Source: Myroides phaeus (GTDB lineage: Bacteria > Bacteroidota > Bacteroidia > Flavobacteriales > Flavobacteriaceae). From it: a stretch of DNA of 64,000 bases. Location of the stretch: contig NZ_CP047050.1 of assembly GCF_009799805.1 (NCBI RefSeq), forward strand, positions 2,122,001 to 2,186,000, read 5' to 3'. The position numbers were made by a program, and so were the translations under genes. Positions within the stretch are counted from its first letter, which is position 1; the number at the start of each line of letters is the position of its first letter. The notes beneath the pieces were generated by a model. That model saw only the letters and a list, made by a program, of their open reading frames with translations, ran no database searches and was not told the origin of the DNA. Below are positions 17,270 through 28,578 of this stretch, piece by piece.

Positions 17270-20048
17270 AACGGTAAAAGAGTTATTATCAGAAGTTCCC
17301 TCGTTAAGAAGTTTTTTACTTAACGAGGAAACTTATTGGGCACATAGACCTAAAGAAAGAGATAGTGCAAAAAGGCCAGAGACTTTACACGAACATGTTG
17401 AATTAGTTAATACCTATTTTGAAAAACTTGTAAATATTCATCAAATAGATGAAGGCATTGATTCCTTAATTCAAAAGTATTTACAAGATGTAAATGTTAC
17501 TAATTTAGAATTGGGCAATGAAATAAAGAAGCAGTTTGTAAATAGTATTGTTTTTCACGACTATGGAAAGGTGAATGAAGCTTTTCAGGCAGATAAGGAT
17601 AAGATGGATAATCCTGAATTTTATGGAAAAGAAAGGGCTAATAGCCCAATAGCTACAAATCACTCAGCATTAGGAGCTTTTATTTATTTAGCAAAGCATT
17701 TTAATGATATTTTTGATAAATTCAAAGACAATCAGCCATATTTACTATTATCTACTGCGTTCTTTTTTTCCTATAGTATTTTTAAACATCATAGTCCCAA
17801 AATAGATGATAATGTAGATATTACTTTATATATGGCTTATATTATGGCCAATAAAGACAAGAAAGAAGTAATTGACTTTATGTCTTCCTATTTTAAAGAA
17901 TTTCAATATGATATAAATCCAGTTGTATTACAGTATATAGGGGATAAGAAAGTTTTGGAAAGATATGTTTTTAAAACATTTTGTAAATCAGCTTCTCTTT
18001 ATGCATTGGTTAAAATGAATTTTTCATTATTAACAGCATCAGATTATTTAGCAACAAATGAATATAGTTCTGAGTTGTCAACTACAGATTTTGGAGTGTT
18101 TAGCCAAGAAAGGATCGATGAATTATATGATAATGTAAGTAAGCATAAATACCTTGATAGTGCTGGTACTAAATTAAACTATAATGCAAAGACTTATGAA
18201 GATTTAGACACTTGTGATTTAAAGAATCCAATAGAGATGTCAGGTGGAAATCTCAATATATTGCGAAAAGAGATGGGGGTAGAAGTATTGCGAAATATTC
18301 GTAATAATTTAGATAAAAATCTCTTCTATATTGAGGCTCCTACTGGAGGAGGTAAAACCAACCTTTCTATTTTAGCTACCATTGAATTGCTTAAAGGGCA
18401 TAATGGAAAATTAAATAAGGTGTTTTATGTTTTTCCTTTTACAACTTTGATTACGCAAACTTTTGGAACATTAAAAGAAGTTTTAGGATTAAAAGAAGAT
18501 GAAATAGTTGAATTACATAGCAGATCAGGATTTTCTGAAAAAGAAGAACACGATGGTCAATATGGAAAAGATAAGTTAAACTATATTTCTAATCTCTTTG
18601 CTCATTATCCAGTTAGTTTGTTATCACACATTAGTTTTTTTGATATTTTAAAAACGAACAGGAAGGAAAAGAATTATTTATTTCATCGTTTAGCAAATTC
18701 TATTGTGGTGTTAGATGAATTACAAAGTTATAGTCCAAGTCATTGGGATAAGCTGATCTATTTTATTCGCTTTTACGCAGCTACTTTAAATATTAAATTT
18801 ATACTTATGTCTGCAACATTACCTAAGTTGGATAAATTGTTAGTATTAAAAGAAGATGTAAAAGACTTTGTGTATTTAATTCCTGAGGCACGTGCAAAGT
18901 ATTTTCAAAACCTTAATTTCTCAGGAAGAGTAGATTTTGATTTTGACTATTTTGAAAGAACAGACTTAAAGTTACCAGAACTTGCAGATAGACTTGTGAG
19001 TGAATCTAAAACTTTTGCTGAGTTAGATTATGGTTCTGCCAAACCTTATGGATCAGTGTATACTATTATTGAATTTATTTATAAACAATCAGCCAGTGAG
19101 TTTTATGAAATTTTGAAGACTGATGATTTTTTTGATGAAATATTTGTTCTTTCAGGTACTATTTTAGAGCATCGGAGACAGTATATAATTAATTTTTTAA
19201 AGAATAAAGACAATAGGTTTAAGAAGGTATTATTGATTACCACTCAAGTTGTTGAGGCAGGTGTTGATATAGATATGGACTTAGGGTTTAAAGATCGTTC
19301 TTTAATAGATTCAGATGAACAATTAGCGGGACGTATAAATAGGAATGTCAATAAGAAAAACTGTAAGCTGTTTTTGTTCAATTACAATAAGGAATCTGCA
19401 ATTTATGGAAATGATATTAGATTGAAAATAACAAGAGAACAAATAAAAGCTCCTGTGTATAAACAGATCTTGGAGACGAAAGATTTTGATAAATTGTATG
19501 ATTTAGTAATTAATAATCGAAACAACTGGAATGACCAAGTAATGGCGGTAAATTTTGGAGAGTATGAGAGTCACGTTAAAAAATTAAAATTTACAAAAGT
19601 TCACGAAGAGTTTAAATTGATTGATTCTAATAATATTTCGTGTTTTTTACCAGTAGACATTGCTATCGAGATTGGCGATGAAGACAATAAAATTTCTTTT
19701 TTTAAAGAAAGCGAATTAGCTTTTTTAGCAAAGCATCAGATTTACCCTACTATTAATGGAGAGATTAAAGGAGCTGAGGTATTTGATCTTTATTTGGATA
19801 TTATTCAAAATAGAATAGATTTTACAGAGCAGCGAATACGTGAAAAAATACTGCAGAGTATAATGTCAAAATATATTATTTCAATTTTTGCAACTGAGAA
19901 TATAGAAAGACAATTAATTCATTTTAGTGATCTTGATAAATCTAGATTTGGTTATCAGTACATATCGCATTGGAAAGAATTTTATAGTGTAGAAGGAGGT
20001 ATGGATAATCTGAAATTTAAAGGAGTAGAAGAAACACAATTTTTATAG
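17253..20048 (+). CDS. cas3: CRISPR-associated helicase/nuclease Cas3 with N-terminal HD domain
   Basis: 931 residues. The HD nuclease domain (about 1-270) has LHEHVELV and the defining H102-D103 in HDYGKVNEAF. The superfamily 2 helicase follows: Walker A PTGGGKT with K368, the DEAH-box equivalent DELQ at 488-491, motif III MSATLP, motif V TTQVVEAGVDID and motif VI QLAGRINR at 690-697. Cas3 is called to the target by Cascade and unwinds and shreds DNA. All core motifs are present, so the system looks able to interfere. The start lies within cas5, indicating coupling. Confidence 0.96.
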   Translation: MSNSYKTVKELLSEVPSLRSFLLNEETYWAHRPKERDSAKRPETLHEHVELVNTYFEKLVNIHQIDEGIDSLIQKYLQDVNVTNLELGNEIKKQFVNSIVFHDYGKVNEAFQADKDKMDNPEFYGKERANSPIATNHSALGAFIYLAKHFNDIFDKFKDNQPYLLLSTAFFFSYSIFKHHSPKIDDNVDITLYMAYIMANKDKKEVIDFMSSYFKEFQYDINPVVLQYIGDKKVLERYVFKTFCKSASLYALVKMNFSLLTASDYLATNEYSSELSTTDFGVFSQERIDELYDNVSKHKYLDSAGTKLNYNAKTYEDLDTCDLKNPIEMSGGNLNILRKEMGVEVLRNIRNNLDKNLFYIEAPTGGGKTNLSILATIELLKGHNGKLNKVFYVFPFTTLITQTFGTLKEVLGLKEDEIVELHSRSGFSEKEEHDGQYGKDKLNYISNLFAHYPVSLLSHISFFDILKTNRKEKNYLFHRLANSIVVLDELQSYSPSHWDKLIYFIRFYAATLNIKFILMSATLPKLDKLLVLKEDVKDFVYLIPEARAKYFQNLNFSGRVDFDFDYFERTDLKLPELADRLVSESKTFAELDYGSAKPYGSVYTIIEFIYKQSASEFYEILKTDDFFDEIFVLSGTILEHRRQYIINFLKNKDNRFKKVLLITTQVVEAGVDIDMDLGFKDRSLIDSDEQLAGRINRNVNKKNCKLFLFNYNKESAIYGNDIRLKITREQIKAPVYKQILETKDFDKLYDLVINNRNNWNDQVMAVNFGEYESHVKKLKFTKVHEEFKLIDSNNISCFLPVDIAIEIGDEDNKISFFKESELAFLAKHQIYPTINGEIKGAEVFDLYLDIIQNRIDFTEQRIREKILQSIMSKYIISIFATENIERQLIHFSDLDKSRFGYQYISHWKEFYSVEGGMDNLKFKGVEETQFL

Positions 20049-20050
20049 GG

Positions 20051-20560
20051 ATGTTAATCAATGCAACACATATTAATTTGTATCACGTTTGTAAACGTGA
20101 ATTGTGGCTTCATTACAATGGAATTCGTATGGAGTATAATTCAGAGCTAGTTGCTGATGGAAAGTTAATTGGAGAAACGTCTTACAGTGATAGGTCTAGT
20201 AAATATACTGAGTTGCAATTAGGAAATGTTAAGATTGATTTTTATGATGCTAAAAATAAAATAGTTCATGAAGTCAAAAGGTCTGATAAAGTAGAACATG
20301 CACATTTAGCACAAGTTAAATACTATTTATATCGCTTGTTATTAGCTGGTGTTAGAGATGCCACGGGTATATTAGAATATCCAACACTAAGACAACGAGA
20401 AGAAGTTTTACTAACTAATAATGATATTTCTGAAATTAGAAAATGGGAACAAGAGATAGAATCAATTTGTACAAGTGAAGTATGTCCTTCTGTTATAAAT
20501 GCTAAGATATGTAAGTCATGTAGTTATCAAGACTTTTGTTATATACAGGAAGCGGATTAA
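20051..20560 (+). CDS. cas4: CRISPR adaptation exonuclease Cas4
   Basis: 169 residues, a compact RecB-like nuclease. C14 together with C154, C157 and C163 (CKSCSYQDFC) can bind the iron-sulfur cluster typical of Cas4. The RecB motif is visible as KIDFYDAKNKIVHEVKRSD (catalytic D, E and K), followed by QVKYYLY. Cas4 trims prespacers and helps choose those next to a correct PAM. It starts 2 bases after cas3 and ends 20 bases before cas1. Confidence 0.95.
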   Translation: MLINATHINLYHVCKRELWLHYNGIRMEYNSELVADGKLIGETSYSDRSSKYTELQLGNVKIDFYDAKNKIVHEVKRSDKVEHAHLAQVKYYLYRLLLAGVRDATGILEYPTLRQREEVLLTNNDISEIRKWEQEIESICTSEVCPSVINAKICKSCSYQDFCYIQEAD

Positions 20561-20580
20561 CATTGTAAAAAGCTAATTTT

Positions 20581-21588
20581 ATGAAAAAGACGTATTATTT
20601 ATTTAATGCAGGAAGGCTTAGTCGTAAAGACAATACCTTAAAGTTTGTAGCAGTAGATCAAAATGGAGTAGAGGCTCCTGCAAAGTATATTCCAGTTGAG
20701 GGAGTGTCAGATTTATTTTGTTTTGGTAGTTTAGATGCTAATTCATCTCTTTATAATTTTTTAGGTAAAGCAGGAATTGCGGTTCATTTTTTTGATTATT
20801 ATGAGCATTATACAGGCTCTTTTTCTCCAAAGGAATATTTGTTGGCAGGAAAGATGCAAATAGAGCAGACAAGACAATATATCGATAAAAAGAAGAGGCT
20901 TGTTTTAGCTCGAAAGTTCGTATCAGGAGCAACGTTTAATATAACAAAGAATCTAAAGTATTATATTAATAGAGAAAAGGACTTATCAGAAATATTGTAT
21001 AATATAGAGCATTTGACTTTATCTATTAATAATACAAGTGAAATTGATGAACTAATGGGGATTGAAGGGAATATTAGACAAATGTATTATAAAGCTTTTG
21101 ACGAAATTATTTCGACTGATTTTACAATGGGAAATAGAACCAAAAGACCTCCTGAAAATGAAATCAATGCTTTAATTTCTTATGGTAATATGTTGTGTTA
21201 TACATTATGCTTAAGTCAGATTTATCATACTCAACTTAATCCAACAATTAGTTTCTTGCACGAGCCTGGATATCGAAGATATTCTTTGGCATTAGATTTA
21301 GCTGAAATATTTAAGCCTTTGTTAGTAGACCGACTTATTTTTAGATTATTAAATAAGAAAGAAATTCAAGCAAAAGACTTCGATCATCAATTGAATAGTT
21401 GTCTTTTAAAAGAATCAGGACGTAAGATATTTACCCGAGTTTGGGAGGAAAGAATTAATGAAACTTTTAAACACCCTGTTTTAAATAGGCATGTTAGTTA
21501 TAAGCATCTTATAAAATTAGAATGTTATAAGCTAAGTAAACATATTTTAGGAATAGAAGAGTATAAACCATTTAAAGCACGCTGGTAA
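20581..21588 (+). CDS. cas1: CRISPR integrase Cas1
   Basis: 335 residues of the Cas1b type. The N-terminal beta domain starts MKKTYYLFNAGRLSRKDNTL. In the helical catalytic domain, the metal ligands are visible in EGNIRQMYYKAFD (glutamate), FLHEPGYRRYSLALDL (histidine) and the acidic residues shortly after. With Cas2 it inserts new spacers at the leader end of the array. The start is one codon block after a 20-base gap from cas4, and the end is 1 base before cas2. Confidence 0.96.
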   Translation: MKKTYYLFNAGRLSRKDNTLKFVAVDQNGVEAPAKYIPVEGVSDLFCFGSLDANSSLYNFLGKAGIAVHFFDYYEHYTGSFSPKEYLLAGKMQIEQTRQYIDKKKRLVLARKFVSGATFNITKNLKYYINREKDLSEILYNIEHLTLSINNTSEIDELMGIEGNIRQMYYKAFDEIISTDFTMGNRTKRPPENEINALISYGNMLCYTLCLSQIYHTQLNPTISFLHEPGYRRYSLALDLAEIFKPLLVDRLIFRLLNKKEIQAKDFDHQLNSCLLKESGRKIFTRVWEERINETFKHPVLNRHVSYKHLIKLECYKLSKHILGIEEYKPFKARW

Positions 21589-21589
21589 G

Positions 21590-21853
21590 ATGTACGTTAT
21601 ATTAGTGTATGATATTTCTGATAAAAAAGTGGGCAAGATGCTAAAGTTATGCAGGCGTTACCTTAATTGGATTCAGAATTCAGTTTTTGAAGGAGAGATT
21701 TCTGAAGTGAAATTAAAAGAATTATTATCTGAAGCAAAATTGTTTATGGATAAAGACAAGGATAGTGTTATTGTTTTTAAAAGTAGAGAAGAAAAGTGGT
21801 TGGAAAAGGTGGTGATAGGAAGAGAGAAAAATGATTTAGATACTTTCCTGTAG
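21590..21853 (+). CDS. cas2: CRISPR-associated protein Cas2
   Basis: 87 residues with the ferredoxin-like pattern MYVILVYDISD (conserved D8), then LNWIQNSVFEGEIS, as in Cas2 proteins. It forms the scaffold between two Cas1 dimers. It is the last gene of the cas operon; the CRISPR leader and array begin about 200 bases downstream on the same strand. Confidence 0.95.
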   Translation: MYVILVYDISDKKVGKMLKLCRRYLNWIQNSVFEGEISEVKLKELLSEAKLFMDKDKDSVIVFKSREEKWLEKVVIGREKNDLDTFL

Positions 21854-22057
21854 TCGTCTATCTTTAGGATTTAGTAATTCATGTTCTTTGAAATATTGTT
21901 TTTAAAATATAAGTCGTTGATTTTTAGTGTTTTTAATGGTTGTCGCTGGTCTATGAAAAATCGGTAATTCATGATCGACTAATTTTGCCAGATAAAATTC
22001 AAATATTTATCTTTGTAAGCCTTGGGAATAGGCTTTTTTAAAGCTTTTTTTACACGG
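21854..22057 (+). promoter_or_regulatory. CRISPR leader
   Basis: 204 AT-rich bases between the cas2 stop and the first repeat. The far end of the array has the decayed repeat, so this side is the leader and new spacers should enter here. GTAATTCATG occurs twice exactly 90 bases apart (21874-21883 and 21964-21973). A promoter lies at 21984-22015, and a short AAGCC/GGCTT hairpin follows at 22017-22035. Confidence 0.8.
21984..22015 (+). promoter_or_regulatory. Candidate promoter of the CRISPR array
   Basis: TTTG at 21984-21987, 20 bases, then TATCTTTG at 22008-22015, an excellent match to the Bacteroidetes promoter. Transcription would begin near 22021, about 35 bases before the first repeat. 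Confidence 0.65.
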
Positions 22058-23599
22058 CTTCTAATTGTACCTTGATGGAATTGAAATTGCTATCAATAGC
22101 GTGGTTAATGTATTTCATAATAACTTCTAATTGTACCTTGATGGAATTGAAATCCGTTTGAAGTTTTCGAAACTGAGCTATATAGCTTAGCTTCTAATTG
22201 TACCTTGATGGAATTGAAATAACTGGACAAATTAAAAGCGATTTAATCGGTTATACTTCTAATTGTACCTTGATGGAATTGAAATATTGTCAAATGTTGG
22301 TAAGTTAAGAGTTGAGGCAAACTTCTAATTGTACCTTGATGGAATTGAAATAATCGTATAGAATATGTATTCATTTTTTTTTTTTTACTTCTAATTGTAC
22401 CTTGATGGAATTGAAATCGAAGTCGAATTAAGAGAATTTAAGTCTGCCAGCTGCTTCTAATTGTACCTTGATGGAATTGAAATGAAGAGAAAAAAGATGA
22501 CACCTTATTGTATATAGGTCTTCTAATTGTACCTTGATGGAATTGAAATGCGAGATAGAGAATTCCATTCTATGTGCGAATTTTCTTCTAATTGTACCTT
22601 GATGGAATTGAAATCGGTAGAGTAACAGAAAACTTTACAAAGAAGTATGACTTCTAATTGTACCTTGATGGAATTGAAATAAGGATCTGGATAAAACGGA
22701 TATTGATCGAGGGGGCTTCTAATTGTACCTTGATGGAATTGAAATTTGGATAGAAAGATCCTAAATGTATTAAAATACGACTTCTAATTGTACCTTGATG
22801 GAATTGAAATAGGAGTACAACTTGAATTATTTTAAATATAAATCTTCTTCTAATTGTACCTTGATGGAATTGAAATGCAACAGGCTGAAACCTCTCTACA
22901 GCCCTTGTCTCCTTCTAATTGTACCTTGATGGAATTGAAATGAAATTGCAGAATCTAAAAGACGTGATGCAGAATCTTCTAATTGTACCTTGATGGAATT
23001 GAAATACCCAAGAGACTTCTTCAATGTACCTGGCTCTATAAACTTCTAATTGTACCTTGATGGAATTGAAATAAAATAAGCATTAACAACGGTATAGAAT
23101 GGTACTGTGCTTCTAATTGTACCTTGATGGAATTGAAATAGGGAATAGCAAGTTTACTAAACTTAACAATTATACACTTCTAATTGTACCTTGATGGAAT
23201 TGAAATACAATATGAATAGGAGCTTTGTTTACATCTCCACGCTTCTAATTGTACCTTGATGGAATTGAAATATAACATACCTCGAGGTTATGGCATTTGG
23301 ATAGTATCTTCTAATTGTACCTTGATGGAATTGAAATGATAGTGCTAAAAAAGCAATGGAAGAAGCTAAAACTTCTAATTGTACCTTGATGGAATTGAAA
23401 TTGGTAAGCTGCAACAACACTATCTATCTTCCCACTTCTTCTAATTGTACCTTGATGGAATTGAAATGTAGTGGAATTGCGAAGAACATTAAAAGCGCAA
23501 AAGCTTCTAATTGTACCTTGATGGAATTGAAATCGGCTAATTGGCAAATCTATTTTTAGACTATTTTCTCTTCTAATTGTACCTTGATGGAATTGAAAT

Positions 23600-23635
23600 G
23601 TAATTAAGTATGCTGCACATAATTTAGGAGTAAAC
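23600..23635 (+). repeat. Spacer 24, identical to spacer 27 (23797-23832)
   Basis: A 36-base spacer starting GTAATTAAGTATGC recurs exactly three units later. A duplication within the array or a recombination between repeats would explain this. Confidence 0.9.
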
Positions 23636-26600
23636 CTTCTAATTGTACCTTGATGGAATTGAAATACAATAAATGATTCAGCTTTATGAACTTTAATAAG
23701 CTTCTAATTGTACCTTGATGGAATTGAAATTAGTCTGAGAACTTAGGTAAAGCAACATTACCTGTTCTTCTAATTGTACCTTGATGGAATTGAAATGTAA
23801 TTAAGTATGCTGCACATAATTTAGGAGTAAACCTTCTAATTGTACCTTGATGGAATTGAAATAAGTTCACGGATATGGGTCAGTTTGGTTTTAGCTCTCT
23901 TCTAATTGTACCTTGATGGAATTGAAATAAGTATTAATCAAGAAGTTAAACATTAATAATTATCTTCTAATTGTACCTTGATGGAATTGAAATTCGAATC
24001 AATAGCGTGGTTAATATATTTCATATCAACTTCTAATTGTACCTTGATGGAATTGAAATACGGGTAAAGCAAGTGTTAGTGACGCTGATAATGCTTCTAA
24101 TTGTACCTTGATGGAATTGAAATGATTTCTATAAACCTTTAGAGGGATACACGGAAATGCTTCTAATTGTACCTTGATGGAATTGAAATAAAGAATATGA
24201 GTTAGAAGAACGTTCTAACGAATTTCTTCTAATTGTACCTTGATGGAATTGAAATTAAACATTAACAAGGCTAAACCTCCTAAAACAAACACTTCTAATT
24301 GTACCTTGATGGAATTGAAATCAAGCAAGATTTGACGCTGAAATGGGGCGTTTACACTTCTAATTGTACCTTGATGGAATTGAAATATTACATTAACAAC
24401 TCCAAAAGGAATTTTAATAAACTTCTAATTGTACCTTGATGGAATTGAAATTTACTTGTAAAACGTCCGACATAACCGCTGGCGCCCTTCTAATTGTACC
24501 TTGATGGAATTGAAATATTTAAAGAGTCCATTTCCAGAAGCGAAACCAAAAGCTTCTAATTGTACCTTGATGGAATTGAAATAGGAGGAATTCCACCAAA
24601 CTTGGTTTCAGGGGGCAGCTTCTAATTGTACCTTGATGGAATTGAAATATACCTACCGTTGCGCCACCAGCGACCGCCAACGGCTTCTAATTGTACCTTG
24701 ATGGAATTGAAATATATACTCACGTGTCGCCTGACAAGCTGAGTCGTAAACTTCTAATTGTACCTTGATGGAATTGAAATTAACTTGCAAATTCACCATT
24801 TGAAGTCTTTGCAACTTCTAATTGTACCTTGATGGAATTGAAATTAACTAATATCAAAAGCAAATGCGATAGATACGAAACTTCTAATTGTACCTTGATG
24901 GAATTGAAATACACCTACCGCGCCACCACCAGCGATGGCTAACGGACTTCTAATTGTACCTTGATGGAATTGAAATAAGCAAAAATCAAAGAAAGAAGAA
25001 GATAATCAACCTTCTAATTGTACCTTGATGGAATTGAAATATATTTATGTTTGAGCTCTTTGCTCTTGATGTATCTTCTAATTGTACCTTGATGGAATTG
25101 AAATTAATATAGGTAATGTCTTAGTATCATCTTTTCAGCGTCTTCTAATTGTACCTTGATGGAATTGAAATCTATAGTGTGGGAGGTTTTCTTTATCTAT
25201 AACATACTTCTAATTGTACCTTGATGGAATTGAAATTTTTAAATATTACTTAATGATCCTACTTTCTTTTTCTTCTAATTGTACCTTGATGGAATTGAAA
25301 TAGGATTGTCTTTAAATCAAGCCTTAGAGCAAATTAACTTCTAATTGTACCTTGATGGAATTGAAATTGTGTTATTGCTTGTTGTTTTCTCCAAAATCCA
25401 CGACTTCTAATTGTACCTTGATGGAATTGAAATTTATATGTTAGCAAGAAAACAGAGTCTGTCAAGTATCTTCTAATTGTACCTTGATGGAATTGAAATG
25501 GAATTGGAGTACTTGCAATTGTTGCTACTTGTGCTTCTAATTGTACCTTGATGGAATTGAAATTATATATCCAAAATATGTTTATACAATTGTATAGGAA
25601 CTTCTAATTGTACCTTGATGGAATTGAAATACAAATCGTTTTATATCTATGCTTTGATTCATTGCACTTCTAATTGTACCTTGATGGAATTGAAATAACG
25701 CTATGTACGCATCTTGTTTGTGAGCAACACTCTTCTAATTGTACCTTGATGGAATTGAAATGCATTAAAAGACTCTAATAGAGTATCTTTCCTACTCCTT
25801 CTAATTGTACCTTGATGGAATTGAAATTTGTAATAAAAATAGTTTCTAATTAAACACTAAAAGCTTCTAATTGTACCTTGATGGAATTGAAATTTTCTAA
25901 GTGCAAATGCAGCATCCTTTACGCTGTTACTTCTAATTGTACCTTGATGGAATTGAAATAAATTAATTTCAACTCCTTTTGTTTTTTCTACAAATCTTCT
26001 AATTGTACCTTGATGGAATTGAAATTAAGTTATTCCTTTGTATTCTATTTTGAGTACGTAAACTTCTAATTGTACCTTGATGGAATTGAAATTAATGTAC
26101 AAATGTGTTGTAAAGGAATAAGCCTCCGCTTCTAATTGTACCTTGATGGAATTGAAATGGCTGAAAACCTGCTGTTTAGCGGTAATCAAATTAGGCTTCT
26201 AATTGTACCTTGATGGAATTGAAATGCAAATCTGAAAAAGGCGCCCCTAATGGTATTGCTTCCTTCTAATTGTACCTTGATGGAATTGAAATAAAAGTAA
26301 CATCTGAAAACTACGAATTAACATATAGCTTCTAATTGTACCTTGATGGAATTGAAATTAAATAGTGTCCGTTTTTAAATCGTGATAAACATTCTTCTAA
26401 TTGTACCTTGATGGAATTGAAATCCTTTAATAACAATAAAAAACTGTAAAAAAGTATTCTTCTAATTGTACCTTGATGGAATTGAAATAAAAAATATCTA
26501 AATGATCCGTATTTTTTAAAGAACTTCTAATTGTACCTTGATGGAATTGAAATCTCCATCAGTTCCATCAGGTCTAACGCTTTCAGATTCTTCTAATTGT

Positions 26601-27443
26601 ACCTTGATGGAATTGAAATCACATCGAGTGAAATTCTCTGTCTCCTTGATAAAAGCTTCTAATTGTACCTTGATGGAATTGAAATGCTAATCTCTCATCT
26701 GGTTTATCCATAAGTCTTTATTCTTCTAATTGTACCTTGATGGAATTGAAATCAAAGAAGTACGAACCTTTAAAGAAGTACAATACTAACTTCTAATTGT
26801 ACCTTGATGGAATTGAAATAATAGTCGTGTATCGAGATTAGAAAATTCTAAAACGCTTCTAATTGTACCTTGATGGAATTGAAATAAAAGGATAGGCTTA
26901 GTTCCTGAACTTAAAATTTCTCTTCTAATTGTACCTTGATGGAATTGAAATTCGTGATGAGCCAGCTGAGTAGAGCAGTTGAAACGCCTTCTAATTGTAC
27001 CTTGATGGAATTGAAATTCTTGTGTGATGCTAAAATCAACTTCAGAGAAATCTCTTCTAATTGTACCTTGATGGAATTGAAATTCGCATATTTTGAGGGC
27101 ACAAGCTGATATACATTAACTTCTAATTGTACCTTGATGGAATTGAAATCGGTTTGCTCGTCTAAACTCTTGTACCGAGTTAACTTCTAATTGTACCTTG
27201 ATGGAATTGAAATAAGAATTAACGACCTTCAAAAACAAGAATTAGAAGTCTTCTAATTGTACCTTGATGGAATTGAAATCTAATGCTTAAAACGTCTTGT
27301 AATCCTTGTATAGCTTCTAATTGTACCTTGATGGAATTGAAATATGAGAAGGTATTGATGCGAGGGGATTCTGAGGCACCTTCTAATTGTACCTTGATGG
27401 AATTGAAATTCCACTCCTCCAGCTCGTCCAAAATTTCGTTTTA

Positions 27444-27995
27444 CTTCTAATTGTACCTTAATGGAATTGAAATTCCGACGTCCTTTGAATTAGCATAATC
27501 TCAATATCGCTTCTAATTGTACCTTAATGGAATTGAAATTTTAGTTCGTGCTTATCACTTTTATAAGCGTCCTTCTTCTAATTGTACCTTAATGGAATTG
27601 AAATATAATTTCAGCAAGCTTATCGCGGTTAGCCTTTGGTCTTCTAATTGTACCATAATGGAATTGAAATATACTGGATCTCTTAAACGTGTACATTCGT
27701 TTTACTTCTAATTGTACCTTAATGGAATTGAAATATAATTTCAGCAAGCTTATCGCGGTTAGCCTTTGGTCTTCTAATTGTACCATAATGGAATTGAAAT
27801 ATACTGGATCTCTTAAACGTGTACATTCGTTTTACTTCTAATTGTACCTTAATGGAATTGAAATATACACGCTTCAATTCTTTCTTTACTCGCTTGCTGC
27901 TTCTAATTGTACCTTAATGGAATTGAAATTACTCATCCTCTCCGTATCCTTCCTCATTGTTATGTCTTCTAATTGTACCTTAATGGAATTGAAAT
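27444..27995 (+). repeat. Block of nine variant CRISPR repeats (repeats 83-91)
   Basis: Repeats 83-91 read ACCTTAATGG (or ACCATAATGG in repeats 86 and 88) where all others read ACCTTGATGG. The usual form returns for repeats 92-95, so the block is internal and not the array's end. Confidence 0.9.
27575..27834 (+). repeat. Tandem duplication of two repeat-spacer units inside the array
   Basis: 27575-27704 and 27705-27834 are the same 130 bases: one ACCTTAATGG repeat, the spacer starting ATAATTTCAGCAAGC, one ACCATAATGG repeat and the spacer starting ATACTGGATCTC. The duplicated variant repeats show that it happened by recombination, not by new acquisition. Confidence 0.9.
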
Positions 27996-28578
27996 AGAAA
28001 TATGGCTATTACAATTGAGCAGAGAATGACGCTTCTAATTGTACCTTGATGGAATTGAAATTTAGACCATACTTTTTGAACGTCAAATTCACGAGGACTT
28101 CTAATTGTACCTTGATGGAATTGAAATTTGCTATAAATCTCGTAGTATTTGTAAAATTTTCGATCTTCTAATTGTACCTTGATGGAATTGAAATTTGTAA
28201 ATACAATAAGGTAGTTCGTTAAAACCAAGAACTTCTAATTGTACCTTGATGGAATTGAAATAATGCTACTAAAACACCGTTTAAATCGTATTTAAACTTC
28301 TAATTGTATCTTGATGGAATTGTAAGGTTCTTCCATGGTCAATCTAAGCTCCTGACGACGCTGCTTCAATCACACTATCTAGAAATAAATTTATCCCGTT
28401 TCCAATATCTTTTCTACCTCAATAAACAAAGAGAAGTATTGTATTTGGGGACTTGTATTGAAATGGAAGTACACGACAATTAAAATATTCCATTTGATGT
28501 AGTATGTTTGATTATACAACTCAAATTATTGTATTTTTATGGCCATACACAGTTAGAGTTGTTTTAAATTAGATAGTT

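Larger units (their letters stand above)
22058..28326 (+). CRISPR. Type I-B CRISPR array, 96 repeats and 95 spacers
   Basis: I counted 96 repeats of 30 bases, first at 22058-22087 and last at 28297-28326, spaced 64-67 bases apart, giving spacers of 34-37 bases. The repeat begins CTTCTAATTG and ends GGAATTGAAAT, with the TTGAAAT end common in type I-B. The last repeat is degenerate (T for C at position 13 and a changed end), marking the leader-distal side. Repeats 83-91 carry variants at positions 14-16. One spacer occurs twice, a two-unit block is duplicated, and at least two pairs of spacers are homologous but not identical. Small open frames over the array are artefacts of the repeat. Confidence 0.99.

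Noticed and set aside
23229..28228. Several open frames of 60-82 residues on both strands across the CRISPR array
   Set aside because: They consist of the translated repeat plus spacers (recurring peptides such as NFNSIKVQLE or SNCTLMELK) and have no coding support.
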